Assembly (NCBI GenBank): GCA_002436415.1
Contig: DJMA01000018.1
Location: 1-64,000, forward strand
DNA: 64,000 bases
Reading direction: 5' to 3'
Source of the DNA: Bdellovibrionaceae bacterium UBA6502
GTDB taxonomy: Bacteria > Bdellovibrionota > Bdellovibrionia > Bdellovibrionales > UBA840
The notes below the pieces were generated by a model. The model made no database searches and was not told the DNA's origin. It was given only the letters and a program-made list of their open reading frames with translations. This document shows, one piece after another, positions 44,938 through 53,827 of the stretch. Both the position numbers and the translations under genes were made by a program. Each line of letters starts with the position of its first letter. Within the stretch, counting starts at the first letter, position 1.

Positions 44938-45064
44938 GATCTACTCCAATTCGTTCAAGGAACTTATTTTTACTTATAGCTCCCTGCTAAGCTATTTTAG
45001 CTTTTATCTCTTCAAGAAAGCATATTCTTTCCAAGATGTTATTTTAATCAAACCCAGCAATATA

Positions 45065-46108
45065 CTAAAGTTCAATTCTTCTTCCCTCTTTACTGCTTAA
45101 GAAAGCTTTTTCAATCAATTCTATGGATTGCAAAGAACTACTCGCCGTGACTGGAAGGAGGCTTTCATCGTTTTCTAGAATCGCTTTGGCTAGAGACTTA
45201 TAAAACTCAAGGTAGTTACCCTTCTCACTTTTACGCTTTTCGACCAAAGCCTCTTTGTCATTAAAACGATATAGATCTGCATAGATTTCTTCTTTCTCCA
45301 AACCAAATCCATTCTCTAATGGTGATTTCCCTGCTCGCAACCAGGCTTCCTGTGGATCCATTCCATATTTAATGAAATTTCCTTCACTGCCTAAAACTTT
45401 AAACCTAGGGCTTACCCCCGAGAAAGTGCATGCGTGTAAAATCACTCGCATTTCGCTATAGCTCAAAACAATATGAAAATAATCATCAACGCCATGGCCT
45501 TTTTGAGACTCTAAATCAGCGAACAAACTTTCTGGACGTCCAAATAATTCTAAGGCCTGGTCAATTAAATGAGGACCGAGGTCAAACAAAACTCCTGCCC
45601 CTGGTCCTGACTTTTCTCGCCACTGTCCCTCTGTTAGGTGGGGACGAAAACGATCAAAATAAGATTCAAACTGCTTGATCTTACCAAGTTCATTTTCTTC
45701 TAATAATTTTTTAATCGTTAAAAAATCTGAGTCCCAACGACGATTGTGAAAAACGCTAATAAATCGCCCTGCTTTTTTCGCTGCTGCAATTAGTTTCTCT
45801 CCATCCTCAAGATTGTTAACAAATGGTTTTTCAACAAGCACATGTTTTCCAGATTCTAGAGCCGCCAAACTATAGGAATAGTGAAACTCATTGGGAGCAC
45901 AGTTAACAATCAAATCGATGCTTGAATCATTGATCGCATCAAAGGCATCACTAATACACTCTGCCTCTGGAAAAAGAGCGGCCACTTCATCAGCTCTACT
46001 CGTAAAAACTTTAGCTACTTGAAAGTCCTCTAAAGCAGCAATAAGTTGTCCATTTAAAATTTTACCTGATAAACCGAAGCCAAGAATGGCTGTTTTGATT
46101 TTTTTCAT
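45065..46108 (-). CDS. Gfo/Idh/MocA-family oxidoreductase, YdgJ-like
   Basis: A 347-residue NAD(P)-dependent dehydrogenase. N-terminal Rossmann domain: AILGFGLSGK near 7-16, NCAPNEFH near 72-79 and HVLVEKPF near 92-99 with the catalytic Lys. The C-terminal substrate domain has SVFHNRRWDSDFL, ESYFDRFRPH and FDLGPHLIDQA, close to E. coli YdgJ as I remember it. Substrates are probably sugars or inositols; the exact one is unknown. The start at 46108 is set by GAGGA; a longer frame to 46165 has no site. It is a single gene. Confidence 0.85.
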   Translation of the reverse strand: MKKIKTAILGFGLSGKILNGQLIAALEDFQVAKVFTSRADEVAALFPEAECISDAFDAINDSSIDLIVNCAPNEFHYSYSLAALESGKHVLVEKPFVNNLEDGEKLIAAAKKAGRFISVFHNRRWDSDFLTIKKLLEENELGKIKQFESYFDRFRPHLTEGQWREKSGPGAGVLFDLGPHLIDQALELFGRPESLFADLESQKGHGVDDYFHIVLSYSEMRVILHACTFSGVSPRFKVLGSEGNFIKYGMDPQEAWLRAGKSPLENGFGLEKEEIYADLYRFNDKEALVEKRKSEKGNYLEFYKSLAKAILENDESLLPVTASSSLQSIELIEKAFLSSKEGRRIEL

Positions 46109-46419
46109 ATTAGTCCTCTTATTCCGTAAACTACTCAAGTTACCAATTCTTAGTTTTGAAAACAAGATTTTCCAAAGAACTTGGGTTTAATTTTGCCCAT
46201 AAAGCTTCTATTGGCAGCAAGCATGTCAAAGACTTTAAAAAGAATAAAGCCAATCTTACTCAGAACAGACTTATTTTATGACTAATTTTCGTTTGAAATT
46301 GTAATTATTAAAAACCCTCCTTTATATCGAAATCCAGCCTAGCCGGCTATCTCAGCTTTTGTTAATCTTCTATAGTTAAATAAAAATTAAAGACCATCAC
46401 CCGGAGGCAAACGATTTCT
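46109..46419. other. Non-coding gap between the oxidoreductase and the BCCT gene
   Basis: A 311-bp AT-rich divergent intergenic region. It should contain promoters for both flanking genes, but I see no consensus box pair, repeat or RNA that I can support. Confidence 0.6.
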
Positions 46420-48372
46420 TTGCAAAATAATATTAATAAAAACGTTTTCTTTTCTTCTGCCATTTTCATTTTTTTAATTACCATCACAGGAGCATTCTTT
46501 CCTGAAAGTTTATCGAGCTTCTTCAATACTGTGCAATCGTGGCTGATTCAAAAACTAAGCTGGATCTACATCCTTGCCGTAGGCTCGATTTTGTTCTTCT
46601 GTATTTATTTAATGATGAGTCGACTCGGTGATATTAAACTTGGACCAGATCATTCCGAACCTGATTATTCATATACCTCGTGGTTTGCCATGCTTTTTTC
46701 AGCTGGAATGGGAATTGGCCTTTTATTCTTTGGAGTGGCAGAGCCGATGATGCACTTTAGCTCACCTCCCATCGGTGAAGCATCCAGTATTGATAGCGCT
46801 AGAGAAGCCATGAAAATTAGCTTCTTTCATTGGGGTCTACATGCCTGGGGAATCTATGCCCTACTTGCAGTTATCTTAGCTTACTTTAGTTATCGTAAAA
46901 ACCTTCCACTCCTTCCTAGATCGGCACTATACCCTTTTATTGGTGAAAAAATCCATGGCAGAATTGGTGATGTAATTGATACCTTTGCAGTGATAGGTAC
47001 AATGTTTGGAGTTGCCACATCTCTTGGTTTTGGCGTGGCCCAGGTCAATGCAGGACTAAACTACCTATTTGAAGTTCCACAAAATTCTATAGTTCAAGTT
47101 ATCCTTATTGCCATTATCACCGCCTTCGCCACTGCTTCAGTAGTTTTAGGCCTAGATGGTGGAATTAAAAAACTATCTCAAATAAATGTGATTTTAGCCG
47201 TCTTCCTAATGGGAGCCATTTTATTCTTGGGCAGTACTGTTGATATCATGCAAGCCTATGTACAAAACACAGGCGCCTATCTTTCTGACATCATCTACAA
47301 AACCTTTAATATGTATGCCTATGACAAAAAAGATTCTTGGATCGGTGGATGGACATTACTGTATTGGGGATGGTGGGTTTCTTGGTCGCCTTTTGTAGGA
47401 ATGTTTATCGCAAGAATTTCTAAAGGACGAAGCATTCGTGAATTCATGGTGGGAGTTTTATTTGTTCCAACCGGTTTCACATTTTTATGGATGACTGTAT
47501 TTGGAAATTCCGCAATAAAACTCGCTCTAGAAGGCAAAGCCCAAGAGCTTTTAACCGCAGTAAACACCAACGTTCCAGTGGCACTTTTTAAATTCTTGGA
47601 GCATTTTCCATTTTCGTCAGCTTTATCTTTGTTAGCGGTAGCATTGGTAATCACTTTCTTTGTTAGTTCCTCAGACTCAGGCTCTCTAGTTATAGACACC
47701 CTAACTTCTGGAGGAGCAGAAGAGCCTCCGGTTTGGCAAAGAATTTTTTGGGCAGTCACTGAAGGAGTAGTAGCCGCGGTCTTACTACTTGCTGGTGGAC
47801 TTGAAGCCTTACAGACCATGACCATTGCTTCTGCATTTCCAATGATTATCATGATAGGACTGGGAACCATTGGTCTTTTGAAAGCATTAAAAGAAGACCA
47901 CTTGCTTTTAGACTCGGTACAAAACCACACAACAAGTGTTCAATACACTCAAGCAAATGCCAGCTGGAAAGAACGTTTGTCTGCCATCATAAAATATCCT
48001 ACGCAAAACTCTGCTAGGTTATTTTTAAAAGATACGGTATATCCCGCCTTGGCAGAGGTAAAAGATGAGCTCTTAAAAAATGGCCTTCAAGCAGAGCTAG
48101 TTGATAAAGAAAACTCCACTCGCCTCCTTGTAAGTAAAGGTGAAGTAAATGATGATTTCGTATATGAAATTTTATTAAGAACTTTCGAAACTCCAGACTA
48201 CGCTGAGCAAAACCATAAAGAGTTTTTTCGCGCAGAAGTTTTCTTAAAATCTGGAGGACAGGATTATGATGTATTTGGTTACACCAAAGAGCAAATTGTC
48301 GCCGATGCGGTAACTCAATATGAGAAGCATTGCCATTTCTTACACTTACAATCAATGAACTCAACTCGCTAA
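46420..48372 (+). CDS. BCCT-family betaine/choline transporter
   Basis: A 650-residue sodium- or proton-coupled transporter with 12 TM helices. The BCCT signature is plain: FSAGMGIGLLFFGVAEPMMHF near 92-112 and LLYWGWWVSWSPFVGMFIARISKGR near 310-335, with the aromatic box Trp residues. A cytosolic C-terminal domain (about 505-650) resembles that of BetT-type choline transporters and may sense osmotic strength. The start is TTG at 46420, 12 bases after GGAGG, a rather long spacing. It supplies compatible solutes; no betaine synthesis genes are nearby. Confidence 0.9.
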   Translation: MQNNINKNVFFSSAIFIFLITITGAFFPESLSSFFNTVQSWLIQKLSWIYILAVGSILFFCIYLMMSRLGDIKLGPDHSEPDYSYTSWFAMLFSAGMGIGLLFFGVAEPMMHFSSPPIGEASSIDSAREAMKISFFHWGLHAWGIYALLAVILAYFSYRKNLPLLPRSALYPFIGEKIHGRIGDVIDTFAVIGTMFGVATSLGFGVAQVNAGLNYLFEVPQNSIVQVILIAIITAFATASVVLGLDGGIKKLSQINVILAVFLMGAILFLGSTVDIMQAYVQNTGAYLSDIIYKTFNMYAYDKKDSWIGGWTLLYWGWWVSWSPFVGMFIARISKGRSIREFMVGVLFVPTGFTFLWMTVFGNSAIKLALEGKAQELLTAVNTNVPVALFKFLEHFPFSSALSLLAVALVITFFVSSSDSGSLVIDTLTSGGAEEPPVWQRIFWAVTEGVVAAVLLLAGGLEALQTMTIASAFPMIIMIGLGTIGLLKALKEDHLLLDSVQNHTTSVQYTQANASWKERLSAIIKYPTQNSARLFLKDTVYPALAEVKDELLKNGLQAELVDKENSTRLLVSKGEVNDDFVYEILLRTFETPDYAEQNHKEFFRAEVFLKSGGQDYDVFGYTKEQIVADAVTQYEKHCHFLHLQSMNSTR

Positions 48373-48380
48373 ATGAATAC

Positions 48381-48413
48381 AATCAGAAAAAGGATTCTCT
48401 CCTTTTTCTGATT
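48381..48413 (+). terminator. Hairpin after the BCCT gene
   Basis: AATCAGAAAAAGGA and TCCTTTTTCTGATT form a perfect 14-bp stem with a 5-base loop, 8 bases past the stop. There is no T-run after the stem, though the right arm itself is T-rich. Confidence 0.6.
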
Positions 48414-48613
48414 GGCCATAAACAAAACTCCTAATAAAACCTAAAGACTCTCGACTTAAAGCCTGAAGCCTAAGTCTTAATTCGATACAGATTTGTGTGT
48501 ATCTCGTTTAATGTTTTCAAGTTAGGCCTAATTCCAATACAAAATTATAAAAGCCCCCTAACATTTTACGTATTTATATAAAAAAAACATTTCCAAGTAC
48601 CGATATCTAAGGC

Positions 48614-49864
48614 ATGAAAGCACCAGTATTTCCCCATGATGAACTAGAGCGATTGGACGAGTTAGAATCCTTCGAGATTCTAGACACAGAAGCTCAGTTT
48701 GAATTTGATCAACTGACCGAATTGGCGCAGAAACTTTTTAATATGCCAATCGTATTGGTCAGCTTGATCGATTCTGAAAGACAATGGTTCAAAAGCAAAC
48801 AAGGCCTGGAGGCCTGCGAAACAGGAAGGGATGTTTCTTTCTGTGGGCACGCAATTCTTAGTGATGAAATATTTGAAATAAAAAACTCCATGGAAGACGA
48901 ACGCTTTGCAGACAATCCTTTGGTTACTGGTGATCCAAGAGTGATTTACTACATTGGCTGCCCTTTAAAAACACCATCTGGATATAAGGTTGGTACTCTT
49001 TGTATGATTGATCAAAAGCCAAATTCTTTAACTGATGAGCAAAAACAGACCTTCAAAGTATTAGCCGATCAGGTTATGTCACAAATGGTTCTTTTTCGCC
49101 AAAACAAACATTTAAAGTACAAAATGGAAACCATTGAGGCTCAATACCAAACCATCTCTGAAAACAAAGCTCGACTCGTAAACAACGCTCGTCTAGCATC
49201 TTTAGGTAAAATGGCCGGCGGTATTGCACACGAGGTAAATAATCCTTTAGCCATCTTAAAAATGGCCTCACGAAACTTAGTTCGAGAGATCGACTCAGAA
49301 ACTCCTAACAAAGAAAAGGTTTTGAAATCGACAAAAACAATTGATGATACTGTGGTACGAATTAATAAAACCATTCAGTCTTTAAAAAGTTTGTCGCGCC
49401 AAGCAACCGCCGACCCGCCAATTGAATCTAATATTCATGATATCATTGAGAACACCTTATCTGTTTGTGAGGAAAAGTTTAAAAACCACCAAATCTTTTT
49501 CAATGTAAAAGAAAACACAAACCCTAAAGTATTGTGCCGGCCAAATGAAGTTTCTCAAGTTTTGTTAAACCTCTTGAACAATTCTTATGACGCCGTAGAA
49601 GAACTTGAAGACAAATGGATCCAAGTAGTGACATCCATTAAAAATGATAAGGTTTGTATATCAGTAATAGACTCAGGTAACGGAATCTCTCAAGAAATAG
49701 CAGCCGAGATTATGCAACCGTTTTTTACGACCAAACCTATTGGAAAAGGTACTGGCCTAGGTCTTTCCATCTCTAAAAATTTACTAGAGTCTCAGCAGGG
49801 TGAATTAATCATTGATCACGAATCAGCAAATACAAAGTTTGATATTCTTCTGCCCAAGGCCTAG
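48614..49864 (+). CDS. GAF-domain sensor histidine kinase
   Basis: A 416-residue soluble kinase. The GAF domain at about 25-165 has the FWKSKQGL-like and VSFCGHAI segments common in this class. A coiled coil at about 165-195 is followed by HisKA with H-box MAGGIAHEVNNPLAI (His about 205), and an ATPase domain with NEVSQVLLNLLNNSYDA, DSGNGIS and GKGTGLGLSIS. All catalytic boxes are present. There is no response regulator beside it, so it is an orphan kinase. The signal could be redox, light or a small ligand through Cys residues of the GAF domain. Confidence 0.88.
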   Translation: MKAPVFPHDELERLDELESFEILDTEAQFEFDQLTELAQKLFNMPIVLVSLIDSERQWFKSKQGLEACETGRDVSFCGHAILSDEIFEIKNSMEDERFADNPLVTGDPRVIYYIGCPLKTPSGYKVGTLCMIDQKPNSLTDEQKQTFKVLADQVMSQMVLFRQNKHLKYKMETIEAQYQTISENKARLVNNARLASLGKMAGGIAHEVNNPLAILKMASRNLVREIDSETPNKEKVLKSTKTIDDTVVRINKTIQSLKSLSRQATADPPIESNIHDIIENTLSVCEEKFKNHQIFFNVKENTNPKVLCRPNEVSQVLLNLLNNSYDAVEELEDKWIQVVTSIKNDKVCISVIDSGNGISQEIAAEIMQPFFTTKPIGKGTGLGLSISKNLLESQQGELIIDHESANTKFDILLPKA

Positions 49865-49907
49865 TAGGTATGAGAACAGCTTCTTACTTAAAAGCTTTAA
49901 ATCAAAT

Positions 49908-51119
49908 TCAAGCCTGGGATTCAAGGACTTTTCTGCGACTTCCCCACTCTACTAAGAGAATAGAAATAAAGCTACAACACAAATATCCAAAGACCAAAGG
50001 CAACACATCGCCATCGTAAAAACTACCAATCAATGTACCAACAATAACGGATACACCGGTTTGTACAGCGCTGATCACTGAGTTTGCCACTCCTGCGATA
50101 TGTCCAAGTGGCTGCAAAGCTAAGGCATTAAAATTTCCAAATAAAATTCCCACACAGAAAAAACTAAGTGCCATATAAATCAAAAACATTACTAAACTTA
50201 AACCACCTGGGATTAAGGAGTTAGCCAACAATCCCAAACTACTTAAAACAAATAAAACTCGCAAAGCGTATTTACACAAAGCAAGCATTCCAAAGCGTTC
50301 CACAAGACGACTATTCATGAAAGAGGCGCTACCAATACATAATGCCAAGCCTCCAAAAGCAATGGCAAACTGATCCCCTAACTTGTACTTCATTTGAAAA
50401 ATTTGTTGCGCTAAACTTAAATAACCAACAAAAGCTCCAAAACTAAAACCGGCAGATAATAAATACGGCAATGACTGCCTATGGGTAATTGTCTCTTTGA
50501 CACCACTTAAAATCCGATTCAATCGAAAAGGAGCGCGTTTTTCCTTTGATAAAGACTCCGGTTGACGCAAATAAAACCAAAGCATGGCAACAAAAGCAAT
50601 AGAAGCCATCACCGAAAATATACTTCTCCAATGAGAAAACTTCATTACCAACAAACCAAGGCTTGGTGCAAAGGCTGGAACGATAATAAAAATAATCATG
50701 ATCAAGGACATGATTTTTGCCATTTTATTTCCTGAATATTCATCACGAATCATTGCAATGGTAATGACTCGAGCAGAGGCTCCACCCAGGCCTTGCAAAA
50801 AACGCCCTATTAACATCCATTGAAAATCTCCTGAAAAGTAAGAGATCAAACAGCCAATGATATAAATGGCACCACCTGACAAAATGGCTGGTTTTCTACC
50901 AAAAGAATCCGAAAAAGGTCCAAAGAAAATTAAACCTAATGCCATACCAGCAAAGATACTTGAAATAATGTATTGAGTGTCATTGATATTGCTTAAACCT
51001 AAGTCTTTTCCGATAAATTGTAAAGCTGGCAACATGGCATCGATCGCAAGTGCGACAAGTGACATAATTAGAGCCATTAAACTTACAAATTCTCTCTGAC
51101 CTAATTTTGATTGAGTCAT
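49908..51119 (-). CDS. MFS drug/H+ antiporter, Bcr/CflA type
   Basis: A 403-residue inner-membrane exporter with 12 TM helices. The loop 2-3 motif A (GPFSDSFGRKP near 67-77) and the Bcr/CflA motif GRFLQGLGGASARVITIAMIRDEY near 105-128 define the drug-resistance subfamily. Such pumps export bicyclomycin, chloramphenicol or dipeptides. It is a single gene convergent with the kinase gene; no regulator is adjacent. Confidence 0.88.
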   Translation of the reverse strand: MTQSKLGQREFVSLMALIMSLVALAIDAMLPALQFIGKDLGLSNINDTQYIISSIFAGMALGLIFFGPFSDSFGRKPAILSGGAIYIIGCLISYFSGDFQWMLIGRFLQGLGGASARVITIAMIRDEYSGNKMAKIMSLIMIIFIIVPAFAPSLGLLVMKFSHWRSIFSVMASIAFVAMLWFYLRQPESLSKEKRAPFRLNRILSGVKETITHRQSLPYLLSAGFSFGAFVGYLSLAQQIFQMKYKLGDQFAIAFGGLALCIGSASFMNSRLVERFGMLALCKYALRVLFVLSSLGLLANSLIPGGLSLVMFLIYMALSFFCVGILFGNFNALALQPLGHIAGVANSVISAVQTGVSVIVGTLIGSFYDGDVLPLVFGYLCCSFISILLVEWGSRRKVLESQA

Positions 51120-51215
51120 CTGAAGCTCCTGATTGGGACAGTATAATCAGACTTATGCAAATGTACTATGAATAATTACTGAAGATGAAAAAATAAATGA
51201 AAAAGAAATAAAAAT

Positions 51216-51242
51216 GAGTCCCTTCCTCTACAGAAGGGACTC
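51216..51242 (-). terminator. Terminator of the arginase operon
   Basis: GAGTCCCTTC and GAAGGGACTC form a perfect 10-bp stem with a 7-base loop. The minus-strand transcript then runs into a U-rich tail. It lies 6 bases beyond the arginase stop and marks the end of the nine-gene block. Confidence 0.8.
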
Positions 51243-51248
51243 CCAAGA

Positions 51249-52223
51249 CTACGCAAACACCTTAGAAAAGCTCAATTTTTGCTCCTTAGCAAAAGGGGGG
51301 AAAAAGACTTTCGTCTCTGTAATTTTCAAGGCTTGCTGAACAAAGTAAAATAAAATGGAAAGGCTTTGGCTTAGCTCTTTTGGATCTTTTGCCAATTTGG
51401 GATTTAGTTCAACTAAGTCTATACCAATTAGCTTGCATGATTGGTCCAAACACTCAAAAAGTCGATGGATCTCATTTAGCCCAACACCGAAGTCAACAGG
51501 CACTCCAGTCGCACTTGCTAATTGAGGATCTATGGCATCAATGTCAAAACTAATATACACAGGGCGCTCTCCCCTCGGATTGATCCTGTCCCAATGCGCT
51601 AAAAACTCACTGGCAAATTGCTCTGACTGCCAAGCTCTAGAACTAAAGTGTTTTATGTTTTTCTCACGCAAAGTCACTAACTCAGATGCGTCCAGATCCC
51701 TTAAGCCGAGGTAAATTAAATCATCAGGATCAAGACACTGAAAATGCTTACAGAAATCATCCCAAATATCGCCTGCCTTGGCATCATTCACACCAAGGCA
51801 AGCCGCCAATGGCATACCATGCAGACTTTTTGTTGCAGATTGCTTTGCGGTGTTCACATCTCCATGAGCATCAATCCACAAAATAATTGCATCAGGATAA
51901 ACTTTTTTTACTGCGTGAATGCTTGCCATCCCCACTGAATGATCACCACCCAGGTGAATATTAAAATCATTTTCTTTGAGAGAAACTTGAATTTTTCGCG
52001 AAAGATTTTTCAGATAACGAAAAGCTCCTCCTCTTTGCCAGAGAACTTCTTTACTAAAATCTTGGTGTAGATCACCATAATCAAAAATATTAAAAAATTT
52101 CTGATTCAATAAATCTCGTAAACCATTATTTCTGATACAGGATGGTCCCAGCTCTACCCCTTCTTTGGTTTGACCAAGGTGAAAACTGGAGCCAACAATG
52201 CCGATGCTTGAAGAACTACGCAT
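51249..52223 (-). CDS. Arginase / ureohydrolase family enzyme
   Basis: A 324-residue binuclear manganese hydrolase. Metal motifs are complete: GGDHSVG, WIDAHGDVNT and SFDIDAIDP, and the late EVNP equivalent reads VELNPKL. The GPSCIRNNGL opening and VDFGVGLNE segment favour arginase over agmatinase, but related ureohydrolases (formimidoylglutamase, guanidinobutyrase) remain possible. Arginase makes ornithine and urea from arginine. Its start overlaps the OlsB-like gene stop by 8 bases, so ornithine could feed that acyltransferase. It is last in the block, before a strong terminator. Confidence 0.8.
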   Translation of the reverse strand: MRSSSSIGIVGSSFHLGQTKEGVELGPSCIRNNGLRDLLNQKFFNIFDYGDLHQDFSKEVLWQRGGAFRYLKNLSRKIQVSLKENDFNIHLGGDHSVGMASIHAVKKVYPDAIILWIDAHGDVNTAKQSATKSLHGMPLAACLGVNDAKAGDIWDDFCKHFQCLDPDDLIYLGLRDLDASELVTLREKNIKHFSSRAWQSEQFASEFLAHWDRINPRGERPVYISFDIDAIDPQLASATGVPVDFGVGLNEIHRLFECLDQSCKLIGIDLVELNPKLAKDPKELSQSLSILFYFVQQALKITETKVFFPPFAKEQKLSFSKVFA

Positions 52224-53061
52224 GATTCACCTCTGGAAAGTACCTACGTTGGTATTTATCATTTATTTTACGAAGATCTAAAATCGTTAGAAAATCAAAA
52301 CAACCAAATTTCCTATCTAAAGCCGGGCTGACTATTACCTTTGCTCCTGCTTTGATATAAGAGTTCATCAATGGTGGAATCAATTGAGTTACATCAGTAT
52401 CCACCGATATTGGGTGATAGTCTTTTCTTTTAAACTGATACTTTTTCCTCGGCTTTATATCAAAAGCATTGGTAACAATTCCTTGGTTAAAAAAATGCAC
52501 ACTCATAGACTCAGCAATCATTCGATTTAAACTTGCTATAGATGTGCAACCAAAGATATAGCTCGCACCGATGGACTGTGCGTAGGCACCAATTCCTTTC
52601 CATATCAAATTAAGACTGGTTCCATTACGAAAGTCTTTGGCAATACAAGCTCGTCCCAGCTCCAATTTGATTCCAGGTGTTTTTGTAAAGTCTGACATTT
52701 CAAATTCAGATTCAGAGTAAAACTCATCACTGAACAAGTTGGTTAAAATACGGTAAGTTCCAATGCACTTTCCAGTCTTTAAGTCTTTTAAGACTAAATG
52801 ATCACCAAGAAGGTCGTATTTATCAAAATCGAGTCCGAAGGATTTACCACTTCCATAAGCTTTTTCCTCAAAAAAAACTTCTGCTCTTAAGCTTAAAACC
52901 TCTAAAAGCTCAGCTTCAGTTTCTGCTGTTTTAATCTGGTAAGCTCCAAGACTTTCATTGATCAAAACTTTTGTTTGGAAAGACTTTAACTTTAAAGCTA
53001 CCAAAGCTCTTCTAAAACCGTGATACTTCCCTCTCGCACTTTCAAAACTTGTCTTAAGCAT
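52216..53061 (-). CDS. OlsB-like N-acyltransferase (GNAT fold, PF13444 type)
   Basis: A 281-residue protein. Family features: YQIKTAETEAELLEVLSLRAEVFFEE near 40-67, GTYRIL near 105, LELGRACIAKDFRNG near 133-148, ADP-like SIASLNRM and a late PPLMNSYIKAGAKVIVSP-LDRKFGCFDF segment. This matches ornithine N-acyltransferases (OlsB) that attach a 3-hydroxyacyl group from ACP to an amino acid. The partner O-acyltransferase (OlsA) is not seen in the window. It overlaps the PHP gene by 64 bases at its start, where a strong GGAGGGGGA site sits, and arginase by 8 at its end. Confidence 0.7.
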   Translation of the reverse strand: MLKTSFESARGKYHGFRRALVALKLKSFQTKVLINESLGAYQIKTAETEAELLEVLSLRAEVFFEEKAYGSGKSFGLDFDKYDLLGDHLVLKDLKTGKCIGTYRILTNLFSDEFYSESEFEMSDFTKTPGIKLELGRACIAKDFRNGTSLNLIWKGIGAYAQSIGASYIFGCTSIASLNRMIAESMSVHFFNQGIVTNAFDIKPRKKYQFKRKDYHPISVDTDVTQLIPPLMNSYIKAGAKVIVSPALDRKFGCFDFLTILDLRKINDKYQRRYFPEVNHA

Positions 53062-53759
53062 TTCTCCCCCTCCTGTTCATGAAAAAACTTAAACTGTAAG
53101 TTTCCATTCAATAAATGCTTTTTCACTTCTGCCCAAGATCCCCCACTAGGCAAAACAGTCTTCCATGACGAAAAGTGTTTACGAATATGAAAATCAGAGT
53201 TGGCAATCTTTGGCAAATCTGAGTTCATAACTTCTTCAAACAAATAGCTTCCACTTGCCACTTCCCACAAATCACAAAGATCCCGCAGGCTTTCGCGATG
53301 GTTCCACAAATAGTAGGTTTGTGGCTCATTAACTTTTGTAGAAACTGGATGAGCGGCTACACTCAAAGCACCTTGTTGACGAATGCCTTTGAAAATGTTT
53401 TTGATCTCTTGATCAGGATCAATAAAGTCCTTGATCCCAAGAGCCAAAATATGTGCCGAGCGAGCATACTTAAACGAATTGTAGGTAATTTCCACCCCCG
53501 GAATTACCAGCATATTGTATTTCAAGCGAGCGCGAATCGCTTCTTTCTCGATCTCTTTTAGATACTGATAAAAATTTTCTTCCGTTAAAGTCCAATCTAA
53601 AAATTTAGCCGATAAACCAAGAAGACTTTTTCGATCACAGAGGTGATCGGTAATAGCGATGGCTCCAAAACCAGCTCTTCCGTAAAGGTCTACGACCTCT
53701 CTTAAGCTGAGCTCACCATCGCTGTAATTCGTATGAATGTGGAAATCACAGAATTTCAT
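52998..53759 (-). CDS. PHP-domain phosphoesterase
   Basis: A 253-residue metal-dependent hydrolase with the full set of PHP motifs: DFHIHTNYSDGE near 5-16, AITDHLC near 35-41, VIPGVEIT near 85-92, VAAHPVS near 134-140, and NSDFHIRKH near 190-198. Members hydrolyse phosphate esters such as histidinol phosphate or nucleotide 3',5'-bisphosphates; which one applies is unknown. Its last 64 bases also encode the start of the OlsB-like protein in another frame, a tight coupling. Confidence 0.8.
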   Translation of the reverse strand: MKFCDFHIHTNYSDGELSLREVVDLYGRAGFGAIAITDHLCDRKSLLGLSAKFLDWTLTEENFYQYLKEIEKEAIRARLKYNMLVIPGVEITYNSFKYARSAHILALGIKDFIDPDQEIKNIFKGIRQQGALSVAAHPVSTKVNEPQTYYLWNHRESLRDLCDLWEVASGSYLFEEVMNSDLPKIANSDFHIRKHFSSWKTVLPSGGSWAEVKKHLLNGNLQFKFFHEQEGEKCLRQVLKVREGSITVLEELW

Positions 53760-53827
53760 CTAGTTAATCTTAAATCTGCTTTTTATTAATCCAGATAAGA
53801 GAAAGCTTAGAACGAGGTTAGGCTTGC

